Source: DTU064 sp045588245
GTDB taxonomy: Bacteria; Bacillota; Clostridia; Oscillospirales; CAG-272
Reading direction: 5' to 3'
DNA: 64,000 bases
Assembly: GCA_045588245.1 (NCBI GenBank)
Contig: JAZNDW010000043.1
Location: 1 to 64,000, forward strand
Shown: in pieces, positions 24,239 to 33,882 of the stretch
How the letters are laid out: every line of letters begins with the position of its first letter
Numbering within the stretch: the first letter of the stretch is position 1
Notes under the pieces: generated by a model
Seen by the model: the letters and a program-made list of their open reading frames with translations, nothing else
Told to the model about the DNA's origin: nothing
The model's database searches: none
Position numbers and translations under genes: made by a program

Positions 24239-25519
24239 ATGGAAACGTATCTTATTATGCTTGCCGCCGCGATGATAGGCGGCTTGTTAATGTCACGATT
24301 GACTAAACTTGTGAACTTACCTGCGGTTACTGCATATCTCGTTGCAGGGCTTTTACTCGGTCCGTTTTTGATCGGCGCGATCAATATCCCCGGTCTCGGA
24401 TTCAATTCGCCAGAACAGGTTGAAGGACTTGCCATCGTCACACAGACGGCGCTCGGCTTCATCGCATTTACGATCGGTAACGAATTCCGTCTGACTCAGC
24501 TTAGAAATACGGGAGCGGCGGCAATTACGATCGGTATATTGCAGGCTGTGATAACAACGGTGCTCGTAGACATCCTTCTTATCGCGCTCCACTTCTGCTT
24601 CCCGAATGTCATATCCGTTCCAACGGCGATAGTTCTCGGCGCGATCGCATCCGCGACGGCGCCTGCGGCGACGCTTATGGTAGTTCGCCAGTACAAAGCG
24701 GATGGCCCGTTAACGAGACTTCTGATGCTCGTCGTCGCCATCGACGACGCTGTCGGATTGCTTCTTTTTTCCGTTTCGTTCGGTATCGCAACGGCTCTTT
24801 CAAACGGACGTGTCAGCATATTGGCGGTGATCGTGGAACCGATCGTCGAGATCGTGCTTTCTTTGGCACTCGGTTCCGTTATGGGGCTTTTGCTCAATTG
24901 GGTGGAGTATTTCTTCCATTCGCGCAGTAAACGTATGACGATCTCTGTGGCGTTCGTGCTTCTTACGGTTGGTCTGTCTACACTTGAATTTTCTCTCGGT
25001 CCCGTTCATTGCGGATTTTCGCTTTTGCTCGTTTGCATGATGACGGGTACGATCTTTTGTAACTTCTGTCCCACGTCCGAGGAATTGATGGAACGTGTTG
25101 ACGGCTGGACGATGCCGCTCAACATCCTGTTTTTCGTAATTTCGGGTGCGGAGCTTGACCTGCAGGTGCTGGTTAGTCCGATCACGCTGATCGTCGGCGT
25201 CATTTACATAATAGCACGTTCCGCGGGCAAGTATTTCGGTTCGAGCCTAAGCTGCAACCTCGTAAAGCAGCCGAAGCCCATCGTTGATAACCTTGGAATC
25301 ACGCTTCTGCCTCAGGCGGGTGTCGCACTCGGCATGGCGCTGACGGCATCAACGCTTCCCGGAGGAGATCAGACTCGCAACGTCGTGCTGTTCGCAGTTC
25401 TGATCTACGAGCTTGTAGGTCCTGCGCTCACGAAGCGTTCGCTTATGGCTGTCGGTGATATACGTCCCGAAGGACGCACAAGCGCAAGAAAGCTCAACGA
25501 AGCCAAAGCAAAACAGTGA
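24239..25519 (+). CDS. Cation:proton antiporter (CPA2/Kef-NapA type)
   Basis: A 426-aa membrane protein with ~12-13 hydrophobic segments. The start (LPAVTAYLVAGLLLGP) and the paired acidic motif VVAIDDAVGLLLF, which binds the ion in CPA2 exchangers, define the family. It likely exchanges Na+ or K+ for H+. No TrkA-N/RCK domain is attached, so it is the short NapA-like form. The SD AAAGGTG precedes ATG 24239. It ends at a bidirectional terminator shared with the convergent M16 gene. Confidence 0.9.
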   Translation: METYLIMLAAAMIGGLLMSRLTKLVNLPAVTAYLVAGLLLGPFLIGAINIPGLGFNSPEQVEGLAIVTQTALGFIAFTIGNEFRLTQLRNTGAAAITIGILQAVITTVLVDILLIALHFCFPNVISVPTAIVLGAIASATAPAATLMVVRQYKADGPLTRLLMLVVAIDDAVGLLLFSVSFGIATALSNGRVSILAVIVEPIVEIVLSLALGSVMGLLLNWVEYFFHSRSKRMTISVAFVLLTVGLSTLEFSLGPVHCGFSLLLVCMMTGTIFCNFCPTSEELMERVDGWTMPLNILFFVISGAELDLQVLVSPITLIVGVIYIIARSAGKYFGSSLSCNLVKQPKPIVDNLGITLLPQAGVALGMALTASTLPGGDQTRNVVLFAVLIYELVGPALTKRSLMAVGDIRPEGRTSARKLNEAKAKQ

Positions 25520-25531
25520 ATATAAAAACAA

Positions 25532-25564
25532 AAAAATCCCGATTTTGTATCGGGATTTTTTATT
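25532..25564. terminator. Bidirectional terminator
   Basis: AAAAATCCCGAT / ATCGGGATTTTT stem with A and T runs on both sides, between antiporter and protease genes. Confidence 0.93.
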
Positions 25565-25573
25565 TATTTGATG

Positions 25574-28510
25574 TTACGAAAGGGAGACGACGGTGTCGAA
25601 CATATCGGCGTTTTCACGGAGTTTCGTGTCGTTGCCGATCGTGCACGCATATCCCTGAGAGAGTACGGCGTCGATCATGTCAGCCTGTACTTTGAGGTCA
25701 TCGAGTGTGACGTCAAGCGCTTCGCTGCGCTCGCGCTCCACGTCTTCGAATCTGCGTCCGGAGATGTAAGCGCCGAAAGACGTTTCTGCCTTCTGGCGGA
25801 TCGTCTTCGGATGGTCAAGGCTTGAGAACGTACCGATTATAAGCTTTGTAAGCTCTGCTTCGGACAAAGAAAGCGCGCGAACGAAGTCGCCCGTTTTGAG
25901 ATAAACTTCATCGGTGTTGCGAAGCTGAGGGTCACGGTACGAGGTGAAGGACACCATTCCCGAGGGGCTGAAGGAACAGCCCTGACCGTACGCGCCGCCT
26001 TTTACGCGGATTTCCTGGTAGAGATAGTCGATGGAAAGGCAAGTGCGGAGAACAGCAAGTGCACCCGTGTATTTGCAGCCTGCGGCACCCATGTCGCCGG
26101 CGCGTGTGACGTACTGCACCTGTATCGGCATAGCAAAGCCCTCGTTCTTCTTTACGGGGGTTATATCGGAAGATCCCGTTACTTTTTCGGCGGTGCGGAG
26201 TGACTTCACAAATTCGGGGACGGAGGCTTCAAGCTGTGCGTAACCGATCTCGTCGGCGGCAACGCTGATGAGGAGGTTTTCGGGACGGTAGACGTAATCG
26301 ATAACGGCGGTAAGCTTTTCGATGATGGCGTCGGCATTTGCTTCGTAATCAGCCATAGCGTCCTTCAAAACAAGATAGCTTTCTATGCCGTACGTGAGGT
26401 CTTCAGCCGCGGACGTCTTTGAAAAATAGGAGGATGCACGGAGCGATGCGTACGAGTTGCCGCTGCCGGAAATGCCGGAGAGCTTACCCGACTGATGCTC
26501 GCTCAAGATCTCGCGTATACGCTTTTTATCGTCAAGCTTTGACGTTGCGATGATCTCGCCGCAAAGTCCGACTGCGTGGGAAACCTTTTCGGACAAGGAA
26601 GAGAAGGAGGCGGTGCCGCCGAGGATGTATTCATCGTCTGCCATCGTGCGTGTGATGCCGAAGCCGAAGTGAACGCCGCCCGTGTTGATGCCGATGTCGT
26701 TGGAAAGCTCGAAATACGAGTGATTATCGGTGTCAACGTTGCCGAGGATCTCGGAGATGAGACCTGCATAAGGCAAAAGCTCAGTGGGAAGCCCCGCTGC
26801 TTTGAAATAGAACTTGACGTAAGCAACGCCATTTGCGCCGACGTCGTGGAAAAGTGCGGGAACGCCGCCGATCGTACGCTCGACGTTGGAAAACGGCTGT
26901 GCTTCGCGCTTGATGTCGCCGCGCTTCAGTGAGGGAATGCAGCTGATCTCCTCCTCTGTCGGAGGCGCGGACTGATATTCGCGCAGATGCTTCGTTGCGG
27001 AAACGATCGCGTTGACTTCATCTTCGGTGAGCGACGCTTTATACGCGGCGAGCTTTTCCTTCAGCTCAGCGTTCTTGCGGTCGATGAGACCCTTTTCGGG
27101 CTCAAGGTTATAGTGAAGCACGTGACGCGAGTTGACAAGGTATTTTAGAACGAGATCTTCGAAATAACGTGTGGAGAGTTTTTCTTTCAGCTCTGCGTAA
27201 ACGTTGTTGTTCTTGAGCATATCGAACACTGCATCATCGTCATAAAGCCACGTACCGTAGGAATTGATGATGTATATGAGTCCCTTGGGCATACCGCCGT
27301 AGTTTGCTTCGCGCCATTTGAACTCTGCGGAATTGATCGCAGAAAGCAGAGAATCGCGGTTGATGCCGTTTTTCACCTGCTCGAACAGAACCTCGTCAAC
27401 GATCTTGAAAAATTTTTCCTTATCTTCTGCCTTCGCTTCCTTTGCGATAACGGCAAAGAAGGGTTGGAGCATATGGTTATTGTAGCCGCCGTAGATCTCG
27501 TTACCGATGCCGGCATCGATGAGAGCCTGCTTCAAAGGCGCGCCCGGCGCATAAATGAGCGCGTCGGAGATCGCATCCCATGCTGCCGCTTCCGTAACGT
27601 CAACGCCTCCGCAAAGCGATGCGTATGCGAAATATGATTTGCCCTCGGTCTCGTCCTCTGCCCCGACGGAATAATTGTCCGAAGCCGTGCGGATACCGCC
27701 CCATTCGGGTTGAAGACCGATCGAAGAATCGAGCTCTATCATATCATAGTCGGACAGATAATTTTCGTCGAGCCAATCGAGTCTTTCTTCAACGTCAATG
27801 TCGCCGTAAATGAAGATGTAGCTGTTGACGGGATGATAATAGCGGCGGTGGAAATCGAGGAAATATTCATAGGTAAGCTCGGGGATGTGATCGGGATCGC
27901 CGCCCGAGTTTACACCGTAGGTGTTATCGGGATAAAGTCGCTGCTGCACGTTTTCGTAAACTACTGAATCGGGCGTTGAAAGCGCACCCTTCATTTCGCT
28001 GTAAACGACGCCGTTTATAGTCAGCTCATCGTCGGCGGAGCCGAGCTCATAGTGCCAGCCTTCCTGCATAAAGATCTCGGGACGCGTGTAAATGTTCGGA
28101 TGGAACACGGAATCGAGATACACGTGCATGAGGTTACAAAAGTCAGTATCGTTGCAGCTTGCAACGGGATAGATCGTTTTGTCGGGGTACGTCATCGCGT
28201 TCAAAAACGTATGAAGAGAGCCCTTGACGAGCGACATGAACGGGTCGCGTGAGGGGAAATGCTCAGATCCGTTCAGGACGGAGTGCTCAATGATGTGAGG
28301 TACGCCCGTGCTGTTTTCGGGTGTCGTGCGGAAGCCTGCACAGAATACCTTGTTTTCATCATTGTTGGAGAGGACGCAAACGCGGGCGCCGCTCTTCTTA
28401 TGACGGAAATAAAGACCACAGCTTTGAATATCGCCGAGGTATTCTTCCTTGACGAGTTCGTATGCGGGTGTCGGTCGAAGCTCGACGGAGCTTTTAATGT
28501 TCTTTGCCAT
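25574..28510 (-). CDS. M16C (presequence-protease-like) zinc peptidase
   Basis: A 978-aa cytoplasmic protease of the insulinase superfamily, with two M16 halves in one chain as in PreP/Cym1. The inverted zinc motif HxxEH is H72-IIE-H76 (GVPHIIEHSVLNGS). The N-terminal active half includes LVKGSLHTFLNAMTYPDKTIYPVAS, and the C-terminal half carries the Arg/Tyr region LYQEIRVKGGAYGQGCSF that completes the chamber. Such enzymes degrade short unfolded peptides. No signal peptide. Single gene, with a terminator shared with the antiporter. Confidence 0.93.
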   Translation of the reverse strand: MAKNIKSSVELRPTPAYELVKEEYLGDIQSCGLYFRHKKSGARVCVLSNNDENKVFCAGFRTTPENSTGVPHIIEHSVLNGSEHFPSRDPFMSLVKGSLHTFLNAMTYPDKTIYPVASCNDTDFCNLMHVYLDSVFHPNIYTRPEIFMQEGWHYELGSADDELTINGVVYSEMKGALSTPDSVVYENVQQRLYPDNTYGVNSGGDPDHIPELTYEYFLDFHRRYYHPVNSYIFIYGDIDVEERLDWLDENYLSDYDMIELDSSIGLQPEWGGIRTASDNYSVGAEDETEGKSYFAYASLCGGVDVTEAAAWDAISDALIYAPGAPLKQALIDAGIGNEIYGGYNNHMLQPFFAVIAKEAKAEDKEKFFKIVDEVLFEQVKNGINRDSLLSAINSAEFKWREANYGGMPKGLIYIINSYGTWLYDDDAVFDMLKNNNVYAELKEKLSTRYFEDLVLKYLVNSRHVLHYNLEPEKGLIDRKNAELKEKLAAYKASLTEDEVNAIVSATKHLREYQSAPPTEEEISCIPSLKRGDIKREAQPFSNVERTIGGVPALFHDVGANGVAYVKFYFKAAGLPTELLPYAGLISEILGNVDTDNHSYFELSNDIGINTGGVHFGFGITRTMADDEYILGGTASFSSLSEKVSHAVGLCGEIIATSKLDDKKRIREILSEHQSGKLSGISGSGNSYASLRASSYFSKTSAAEDLTYGIESYLVLKDAMADYEANADAIIEKLTAVIDYVYRPENLLISVAADEIGYAQLEASVPEFVKSLRTAEKVTGSSDITPVKKNEGFAMPIQVQYVTRAGDMGAAGCKYTGALAVLRTCLSIDYLYQEIRVKGGAYGQGCSFSPSGMVSFTSYRDPQLRNTDEVYLKTGDFVRALSLSEAELTKLIIGTFSSLDHPKTIRQKAETSFGAYISGRRFEDVERERSEALDVTLDDLKVQADMIDAVLSQGYACTIGNDTKLRENADMFDTVVSLS

Positions 28511-28639
28511 TATTTATTCTCCTATCAAATATTATTTACCAGTGACAGTTGTAACCAACCTGACCTGTCAATTATAACACACAGATGTAAGTTACTTCAA
28601 GTATAAATCGGTGAAAAATGGGCACAGTCGAGTTTTTGA

Positions 28640-28668
28640 TTGATATTTGGATGAAAATGGAGTATAAT
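28640..28668 (+). promoter_or_regulatory. Promoter of the ASKHA/2Fe-2S gene
   Basis: TTGATA (28640-28645) and TATAAT (28663-28668), 17-bp spacer. Confidence 0.7.
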
Positions 28669-28703
28669 GAACAAAAATAACGAAAAAAGGAGCGAGTCGG
28701 AGC

Positions 28704-30149
28704 GTGAAGTTAACGGTCAACGGCGAAAAAACAACGACGCTGTACTATAAAACGTCGGTAACTTTAGCCGATGCCTGCCGTGATGCAGGCGAGGTCATCA
28801 GTGCGGCTTGCGGCGGTGACGGCAAATGCGGCAAATGCCGCGTTTACGTCACATCGGGGCTGACAAGCGAGCCGACGGATACCGAGCGGCGGTTGCTCGG
28901 CGACGAAGCGATACGGAGCGGTGAGCGTTTGGCGTGTACGACACGTGCGCTTGGTGACATGACGCTGTCAGTACGCAAACAAAATGCCGTCATCAATACC
29001 GTAACGGCACCGTCGGGCGCAGAACCCGATACGTGTGCTGACGGCAACGTCTGCGTTGCCGTTGACATAGGCACAACGACGGTGGCGGCAAAGCTTGTCG
29101 GAAAAAACGGCATCATCGCCGAATCGGCGTCACTCAATCCGCAAGTGTCGTACGGAGCTGACGTTATCTCGCGCATCAGCTATGCTGACCAAAACGGAGT
29201 CGATGCGCTCAGAGATGCCATTACGTCCTGTGTTTTCGGACTTATACGAAAGCTGAACGCTCCAGACGGTTGTTCACGCGTTGTCGTTGGAAACACGGTG
29301 ATGCTCCATTTATATAAAGGAATCGACCCGTCCACGATAGGCAGAGCACCGTTTACGCCGCCCTCGCTTTTTGGATGCGAGGCTGACGGCGAGTATCTCG
29401 GAGCTTGCGTTTCGGGCTACGTCGGTGCCGACGTTATCGCGGCGGTGCTTGCTTCGGGAATGACAAAATCGAAGGAAAGATCGCTTCTTTGCGATATCGG
29501 CACGAACGGAGAGATCGTTTATTGGGACGGCGAGCACCTCTACGCCGTATCTGCGGCGGCAGGCCCCGCCTTTGAAGGCGCGGGCATCAGCAGCGGCATG
29601 GTTGCCGCAGAGGGCGCTGTTGACAGGGTGACGGTCACGGACGAAGCGCTGTCGGTACACGTTATCGGTGACGGTTTGCCGCGTGGGATCTGCGGTGGCG
29701 GACTTATTGACGCGGTTGCGGCTCTGTACCGACTCGGTGTTATTGACGAGGGTGGATACATGGAGGAGCTGTATGACCTCGGCGGCATCTGTCTGACACC
29801 CGCCGACGTGCGCGCATTTCAGCTTGCGAAAGGCGCGATACGCGCCGCAATTGATGTTGCGTTCGGCGACGCGGAGCCCGATACCGTTTACGTTTCGGGC
29901 GGCTTTGCCTCAGGACTTGACGTTGAATCAGCCATCGTGACGGGACTTTTTCCAAAGCATTTTCGTGGTAAGGTTCGCTTTATCGGAAACGGAGCCCTCT
30001 CGGGTGCTGTGATGATGGCAACGTCGGAAGAGGCGCGGCGAGAAGCTGAAAGGCTCGCTTCCGAAACGGTTTACGACGAACTGTCAACGTCCCCTGAATT
30101 TGCTCAAAAATTCATCGAAGAACTGTCGTTTCCTGATTTAAGTGAATAA
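28704..30149 (+). CDS. 2Fe-2S ASKHA-domain protein (RACo-like, DUF4445)
   Basis: The N-terminal ~90 residues are a plant-type ferredoxin: C36, C41, C44 (CGGDGKCGKC) and C78 (LACTT). Then comes an ASKHA ATPase fold (VAVDIGTTTVAAKLV, LLCDIGTNGEIVYW, AAAGPAFEGAGISSGM, YVSGGFASGLD). This is the pattern of RACo-type proteins, which use ATP to re-activate corrinoid proteins by reduction. At 481 aa it is shorter than the ~600-aa proteins I know, mainly between ferredoxin and ATPase. No corrinoid protein or methyltransferase gene is in the window, so the partner is elsewhere. GTG start with a GGAG SD. Confidence 0.85.
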   Translation: MKLTVNGEKTTTLYYKTSVTLADACRDAGEVISAACGGDGKCGKCRVYVTSGLTSEPTDTERRLLGDEAIRSGERLACTTRALGDMTLSVRKQNAVINTVTAPSGAEPDTCADGNVCVAVDIGTTTVAAKLVGKNGIIAESASLNPQVSYGADVISRISYADQNGVDALRDAITSCVFGLIRKLNAPDGCSRVVVGNTVMLHLYKGIDPSTIGRAPFTPPSLFGCEADGEYLGACVSGYVGADVIAAVLASGMTKSKERSLLCDIGTNGEIVYWDGEHLYAVSAAAGPAFEGAGISSGMVAAEGAVDRVTVTDEALSVHVIGDGLPRGICGGGLIDAVAALYRLGVIDEGGYMEELYDLGGICLTPADVRAFQLAKGAIRAAIDVAFGDAEPDTVYVSGGFASGLDVESAIVTGLFPKHFRGKVRFIGNGALSGAVMMATSEEARREAERLASETVYDELSTSPEFAQKFIEELSFPDLSE

Positions 30150-30190
30150 AAAAACAGCATCGCGCCGTGTTACGGCTCGATGCTGTTCTT
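30148..30190. terminator. Bidirectional terminator
   Basis: AACAGCATCG / CGATGCTGTT with an inner GCCGT/ACGGC stem. T-run on the minus strand for degV, shorter on plus. Confidence 0.85.
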
Positions 30191-30230
30191 AATTATTGAA
30201 GTGTATTATATAGTTCTGATCTACTGTCGG

Positions 30231-31073
30231 TTAACGGCTGAAAAAAGCAACTGCGAACGCGCCCGGACCTGCGTGCGTGCCGACGACGCTGCCGATAGAG
30301 GTGCGACGTATCGGTGCGTCAAGCGGAAGCAATACGTCGTCGCTTGCGGAAACGTAGTTTGAAAGCAGCTCATCACTGACACCCGTGTATCCGAGCAAAA
30401 ACGGTTTGTTCGGGCATATACCGCCCGCAAGCTCGATCTCTTTATTGAGCATGGAGTTGCCGAGCTTCGCTCCGCGGGCTTTGCCCAAAACGTTGATCTC
30501 GCCGTCCTTTATGTTGACAAGAGGCTTTATACCGAGCAGTCCTCCTGCAAATGCAACGGCAGGCGATATTCTGCCGCCGCGCTTAAGATACTCAAGCGTG
30601 TCGAGCAGCGCTATGACGTTGACGTTTTCACGCTCCGCTGTCAGCTTGTCGGCTATGGTTTTGGCGTCAAACCCCTCGTCAACGAAGCTGAGGGCACGTT
30701 CCGCCAAAATCGAAAGTCCAATTGCGACGGTTTTGCTGTCCACAACGTAGACACGATCCGGAAATTCTGCGGCGGCAACGGTGGCACTTTGATACGTGCC
30801 CGACAGCTTGGAGGCGACAGTCAGCGCGACGACGGTGTCGCCCGCGTCGACGGCTTCGCGGAATTTTTCTTCAAAAGCAAAGGGTGTTGCCTGACTTGTG
30901 TGCGGAAGTGTTTCACAGCTTTCAAGCTTTTCATAAAAGGTTTTGCAGTCAATAGTGAGGCGGTCGATGAATTCTTCATCGCCGAAAGATATCGTTAACG
31001 GTACCACCGTCAGCCGGGATTCTATATCTTTTGGCATGTCTGCGGTGGAATCAACTATAATTCTGACGCTCAT
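30231..31073 (-). CDS. DegV family fatty-acid-binding protein
   Basis: A 280-aa DegV/FakB-like protein, which holds a fatty acid for phosphorylation by FakA. Family marks are VRIIVDSTADMP, LPHTSQATPFAFEEKF, VASKLSGTYQSA and LLDTLEYLKRGGRIS. The ATG at 31073 is used because AGAGGA lies 7 nt upstream; the TTG at 31091 overlaps that SD. It follows the MarR gene by 24 bp, so both share the operator-controlled promoter at 31635-31663. The pairing suggests a MarR regulator answering to lipid state, as FapR-like circuits do, but this is inference. Confidence 0.92.
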   Translation of the reverse strand: MSVRIIVDSTADMPKDIESRLTVVPLTISFGDEEFIDRLTIDCKTFYEKLESCETLPHTSQATPFAFEEKFREAVDAGDTVVALTVASKLSGTYQSATVAAAEFPDRVYVVDSKTVAIGLSILAERALSFVDEGFDAKTIADKLTAERENVNVIALLDTLEYLKRGGRISPAVAFAGGLLGIKPLVNIKDGEINVLGKARGAKLGNSMLNKEIELAGGICPNKPFLLGYTGVSDELLSNYVSASDDVLLPLDAPIRRTSIGSVVGTHAGPGAFAVAFFSR

Positions 31074-31097
31074 ATATATGTCCTCTTTCAATAATCT

Positions 31098-31586
31098 TTA
31101 TTCGACCTCTCCGCTGCCGGAGAGGAATTTGCCGCCGTCGGCGGCAATACTGTCGTAATATGTGCTGAGATTTGATACGATCGTTTCAAGTGAACGGTAG
31201 AATACGGCGCGTTCTTCGTCCGTCAGTCCGCGTCCGCACTCGGTAACGGTGCGGATGATGATGTCGTTGATGATGCCGTAGATCTCGCGGCCGCGCTCTG
31301 TGAGGTAATACTTGGCACGGTAGATTTTCATACCGCCCGAATCCGTGCGGACGAGATTTTTCAGCCGCAGCTCGGCGAGCACCTTTGATACGGCGGCTTT
31401 GTCTTCCATAGCAAGATTGATAAGCTCAACGGCGGAGAGCCCTTCTTCGTACTTACCGATATAGTATAAACACGAAACGTGCGCTGCTTTAAGTCCGAAA
31501 TGCTTCATTTCATGCGCTTTTATTTTGATGATATATTTATATGCCTGATTTATGTATGATGTAAAGTCTAAAAAACGGTCTATCAT
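31098..31586 (-). CDS. MarR family transcriptional regulator
   Basis: A 162-aa winged-helix protein: GLKAAHVSCLYYIGKYEEGLSAVELINLAMEDKAAVSKVLAELRLKNLVRTDSGGMKIYRAKYYLTERG shows the MarR HTH and wing. N- and C-terminal helices form the dimer interface. It is first in the marR-degV operon. Its own promoter carries two TTGTTGA-n4-TCAACAA palindromes, one on the -35 and one just after the -10, as expected for tight autorepression by a dimer. SD GGAGA precedes ATG 31586. The ligand is unknown; lipid sensing is possible given degV. Confidence 0.88.
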   Translation of the reverse strand: MIDRFLDFTSYINQAYKYIIKIKAHEMKHFGLKAAHVSCLYYIGKYEEGLSAVELINLAMEDKAAVSKVLAELRLKNLVRTDSGGMKIYRAKYYLTERGREIYGIINDIIIRTVTECGRGLTDEERAVFYRSLETIVSNLSTYYDSIAADGGKFLSGSGEVE

Positions 31587-31611
31587 TTGCCTGTGTCTCC
31601 TTGGTTGAAAA

Positions 31612-31629
31612 TTGTTGATACGTCAACAA
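31612..31629. promoter_or_regulatory. MarR-type operator O1
   Basis: TTGTTGATACGTCAACAA: 7-bp perfect arms around a 4-bp centre, directly downstream of the -10 on the minus strand. Confidence 0.75.
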
Positions 31630-31634
31630 AACGC

Positions 31635-31663
31635 ATTATAGCATCGAAATGTTGATGTGTCAA
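31635..31663 (-). promoter_or_regulatory. Consensus promoter of marR-degV
   Basis: Minus strand TTGACA (31658-31663) and TATAAT (31635-31640) with a 17-bp spacer: a perfect sigma-A consensus. Its -35 lies inside operator O2. Confidence 0.88.
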
Positions 31664-31665
31664 CA
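31650..31665. promoter_or_regulatory. MarR-type operator O2
   Basis: TGTTGATGTGTCAACA: 6-bp arms, same half-site as O1, centred 37 bp away and covering the -35. Confidence 0.75.
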
Positions 31666-31753
31666 ATTATGTGAAGGTTTTGGTAACTTTGTAATTTGTC
31701 ACATGATTGTCCTCGAAAGCTGTTGATAATTTGTTGCAAATGCGGCGCGGCAC

Positions 31754-31782
31754 TTGTGTTTTTTTTAATGATGTGGTAAAAT
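31754..31782 (+). promoter_or_regulatory. Promoter of the LamG-GH43 gene
   Basis: TTGTGT (31754-31759) and TAAAAT (31777-31782), 17-bp spacer. Confidence 0.55.
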
Positions 31783-31811
31783 AGTAAAAATAACATCTGA
31801 GAGGATTTTTT

Positions 31812-33665
31812 ATGCCTAACCCAAAACATTGGTTAATAATGCTCTTGATTTCGCTTATCGCGCTTGCGCTCGTCGCCTGCGGCGGAGAGGATGGTGGCGA
31901 ATCGACCGATACCGATGACGCGTCGCAAACCGACGGCGAAACCGAAACGGAAACAAATACAGACACAGACACAAACAACGGAGGTGATACCGTGATCGAG
32001 GATATGATTCTTTACTACGACATGACGACTTCCGAAAAGAATAAGAAAAAGCTCATTGATATGTCCGGTCACGACAACGACGCCGTTATTACAGGAAAAG
32101 AATATGAGATCGCTGACGGCGCACTTTACATAACGGGCGAAACGTACGTCAAGCTTCCCGGCGAAGCCTTCGTCGGACAGGAAACCTTGACCGTATCATT
32201 GTGGCTCAATAACTACACAGGTTCAGGTAACTATGCCGCTATGTTCATCGGAACGAAAGAGTCGCTCCCCACGGGATATTGGCTGCTCAATCCGTGTAAC
32301 CCTGCAGGCAAGCTCAAGTCCGTTGTGACGGGCTCGCTCGATGCATCAGCTCCGTTTAACACAGAAATCGGTGTTTCCGCAACGAAACCGACGCTTGTTG
32401 GCCCCGCAACGAGCATAGGTTGGAACCATTATACGACTGTTATTACGGAATCGAAGATCACAGTCTACTTTAACGGCGAGCTTGTGGGCTCACAAAAGAT
32501 AAAACGCAACGTTTCCGACTTTGGCGAAGATCTTGTTGCGTATCTCGGCAAATCCTCGTACAATGATCCCACGTACAGCGGATTTATAAAGGAAGTCAAG
32601 GTCTACAGCCGCGAGCTTACGGAAGATGAGATCAAAGCTGAATACGACGCAACAAAGCCTGCCGACGTCGTTTACGCCGAATCCGAATATCAGAATCCTC
32701 TGATCGAGGAGCGCGCAGACCCGTACATCATCAAGGCTGACGACGGATATTATTATTTTACAGCGTCATACCCGCAGCGCGGCAACTCCGATTCACAGGG
32801 ATATGACCGTGTTATTCTTCGCCGCTCTAAGACCCTTGAAGGTCTTTCGGATGCAGAGGAGATCACTATCTGGCATCAGAAAGAAAGCGCTGAATGTCAC
32901 CGCTATATCTGGGCTCCCGAGCTGCACTATATCGGCGGCAAGTGGTACATCTATTTCGCGGGCAGCTCATCGAGTTCAAGCGTATGGGATATAAGATGCT
33001 ACGTTCTTGAATGTGATTCGCAGGATCCCTACACGGGAAATTGGACGCTTCACCGTTTCGAAGCCGCAAAGGGCGACAACTTCTCCTTTACGGGCTTCTC
33101 GCTCGACATGACGTATTTTGAACATAACGGCAATCATTACGTTATCTGGGCGCAGAAGGGAATAGCGTCGGATCTTTACATGGCGAAGATAGACCCGGCA
33201 GAGCCGTGGCGTCTGACATCACAGCCCGTTCTGCTTGCAACGCCCGAGTACTATTGGGAAAAGGCACGTTACCACGTTTGCGAAGGTCCGTCCGTGCTGA
33301 TTACAGATAAAAAAGTTTTCGTCTTCTATTCAGCGGCGGGAACGGGTCCCGAATATTGCGTGGGACTTCTTATGGCTGATGCCGATGCAACGCTGATGCG
33401 TGCTTCGTCATGGACGAAGCTGCCCGAGCCCGTGCTCACCTCGACCGATCTTGACGGCGAATACGGTCCCGGACACAACTCCTTTACCGTTGACGAAGAG
33501 GGCAACGTCGTCTTCGTTTACCATGCACGCTCCGAGGAATGCTTCCTCGGCGAGTGCGGCTTTGCAGGTCAGGATCCGCTTGTCGATCCGTGCCGCCACG
33601 CGCGTCTGCGCCGCGTGCTCTGGACGGACGACGGAATGCCGATCTTAAACGGCGTAGCAGAGTGA
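31812..33665 (+). CDS. Lipoprotein with LamG domain and GH43 glycosidase
   Basis: The signal peptide ends LVAC (lipobox, C23) and is followed by a Thr/Asp/Glu linker, so the 617-aa enzyme is tethered outside the cell. Residues ~65-285 are a laminin-G/concanavalin-like domain (DMTTSEKNKKKLIDMSGHDNDAV...FIKEVKVYSRELTEDEIKAEY). The C-terminal ~295-617 are a five-bladed propeller of GH43: EERADPYIIK (base Asp), WAPELHYIGGKWYIYFAG, CEGPSVLITD (acid Glu), YGPGHNSFTVDEEGNVVFVYHAR. Expected activity is arabinofuranosidase or arabinanase/xylosidase on plant polymers. Followed by its own terminator. Confidence 0.88.
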   Translation: MPNPKHWLIMLLISLIALALVACGGEDGGESTDTDDASQTDGETETETNTDTDTNNGGDTVIEDMILYYDMTTSEKNKKKLIDMSGHDNDAVITGKEYEIADGALYITGETYVKLPGEAFVGQETLTVSLWLNNYTGSGNYAAMFIGTKESLPTGYWLLNPCNPAGKLKSVVTGSLDASAPFNTEIGVSATKPTLVGPATSIGWNHYTTVITESKITVYFNGELVGSQKIKRNVSDFGEDLVAYLGKSSYNDPTYSGFIKEVKVYSRELTEDEIKAEYDATKPADVVYAESEYQNPLIEERADPYIIKADDGYYYFTASYPQRGNSDSQGYDRVILRRSKTLEGLSDAEEITIWHQKESAECHRYIWAPELHYIGGKWYIYFAGSSSSSSVWDIRCYVLECDSQDPYTGNWTLHRFEAAKGDNFSFTGFSLDMTYFEHNGNHYVIWAQKGIASDLYMAKIDPAEPWRLTSQPVLLATPEYYWEKARYHVCEGPSVLITDKKVFVFYSAAGTGPEYCVGLLMADADATLMRASSWTKLPEPVLTSTDLDGEYGPGHNSFTVDEEGNVVFVYHARSEECFLGECGFAGQDPLVDPCRHARLRRVLWTDDGMPILNGVAE

Positions 33666-33674
33666 TGATATGAT

Positions 33675-33717
33675 AAAATACAGCCTTTTTTCGACCGGGA
33701 AAGGCTGTATTTATTTT
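33675..33717 (+). terminator. Terminator after GH43 lipoprotein
   Basis: TACAGCCTTT / AAAGGCTGTA stem followed by TTTATTTTT. Confidence 0.88.
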
Positions 33718-33882
33718 TGCCGATGAAAAAATAACAGTATATTTCAAAAAATATGAGTAGTTTGATGTGATATAATTGTATTATGATTCAATATTATCGT
33801 TGCATCCGAACTTGTCAATATTATTATATAATGTATAATGATATAATATTGTGACGTACAGGATCACAGAGGGGGGGTATAA

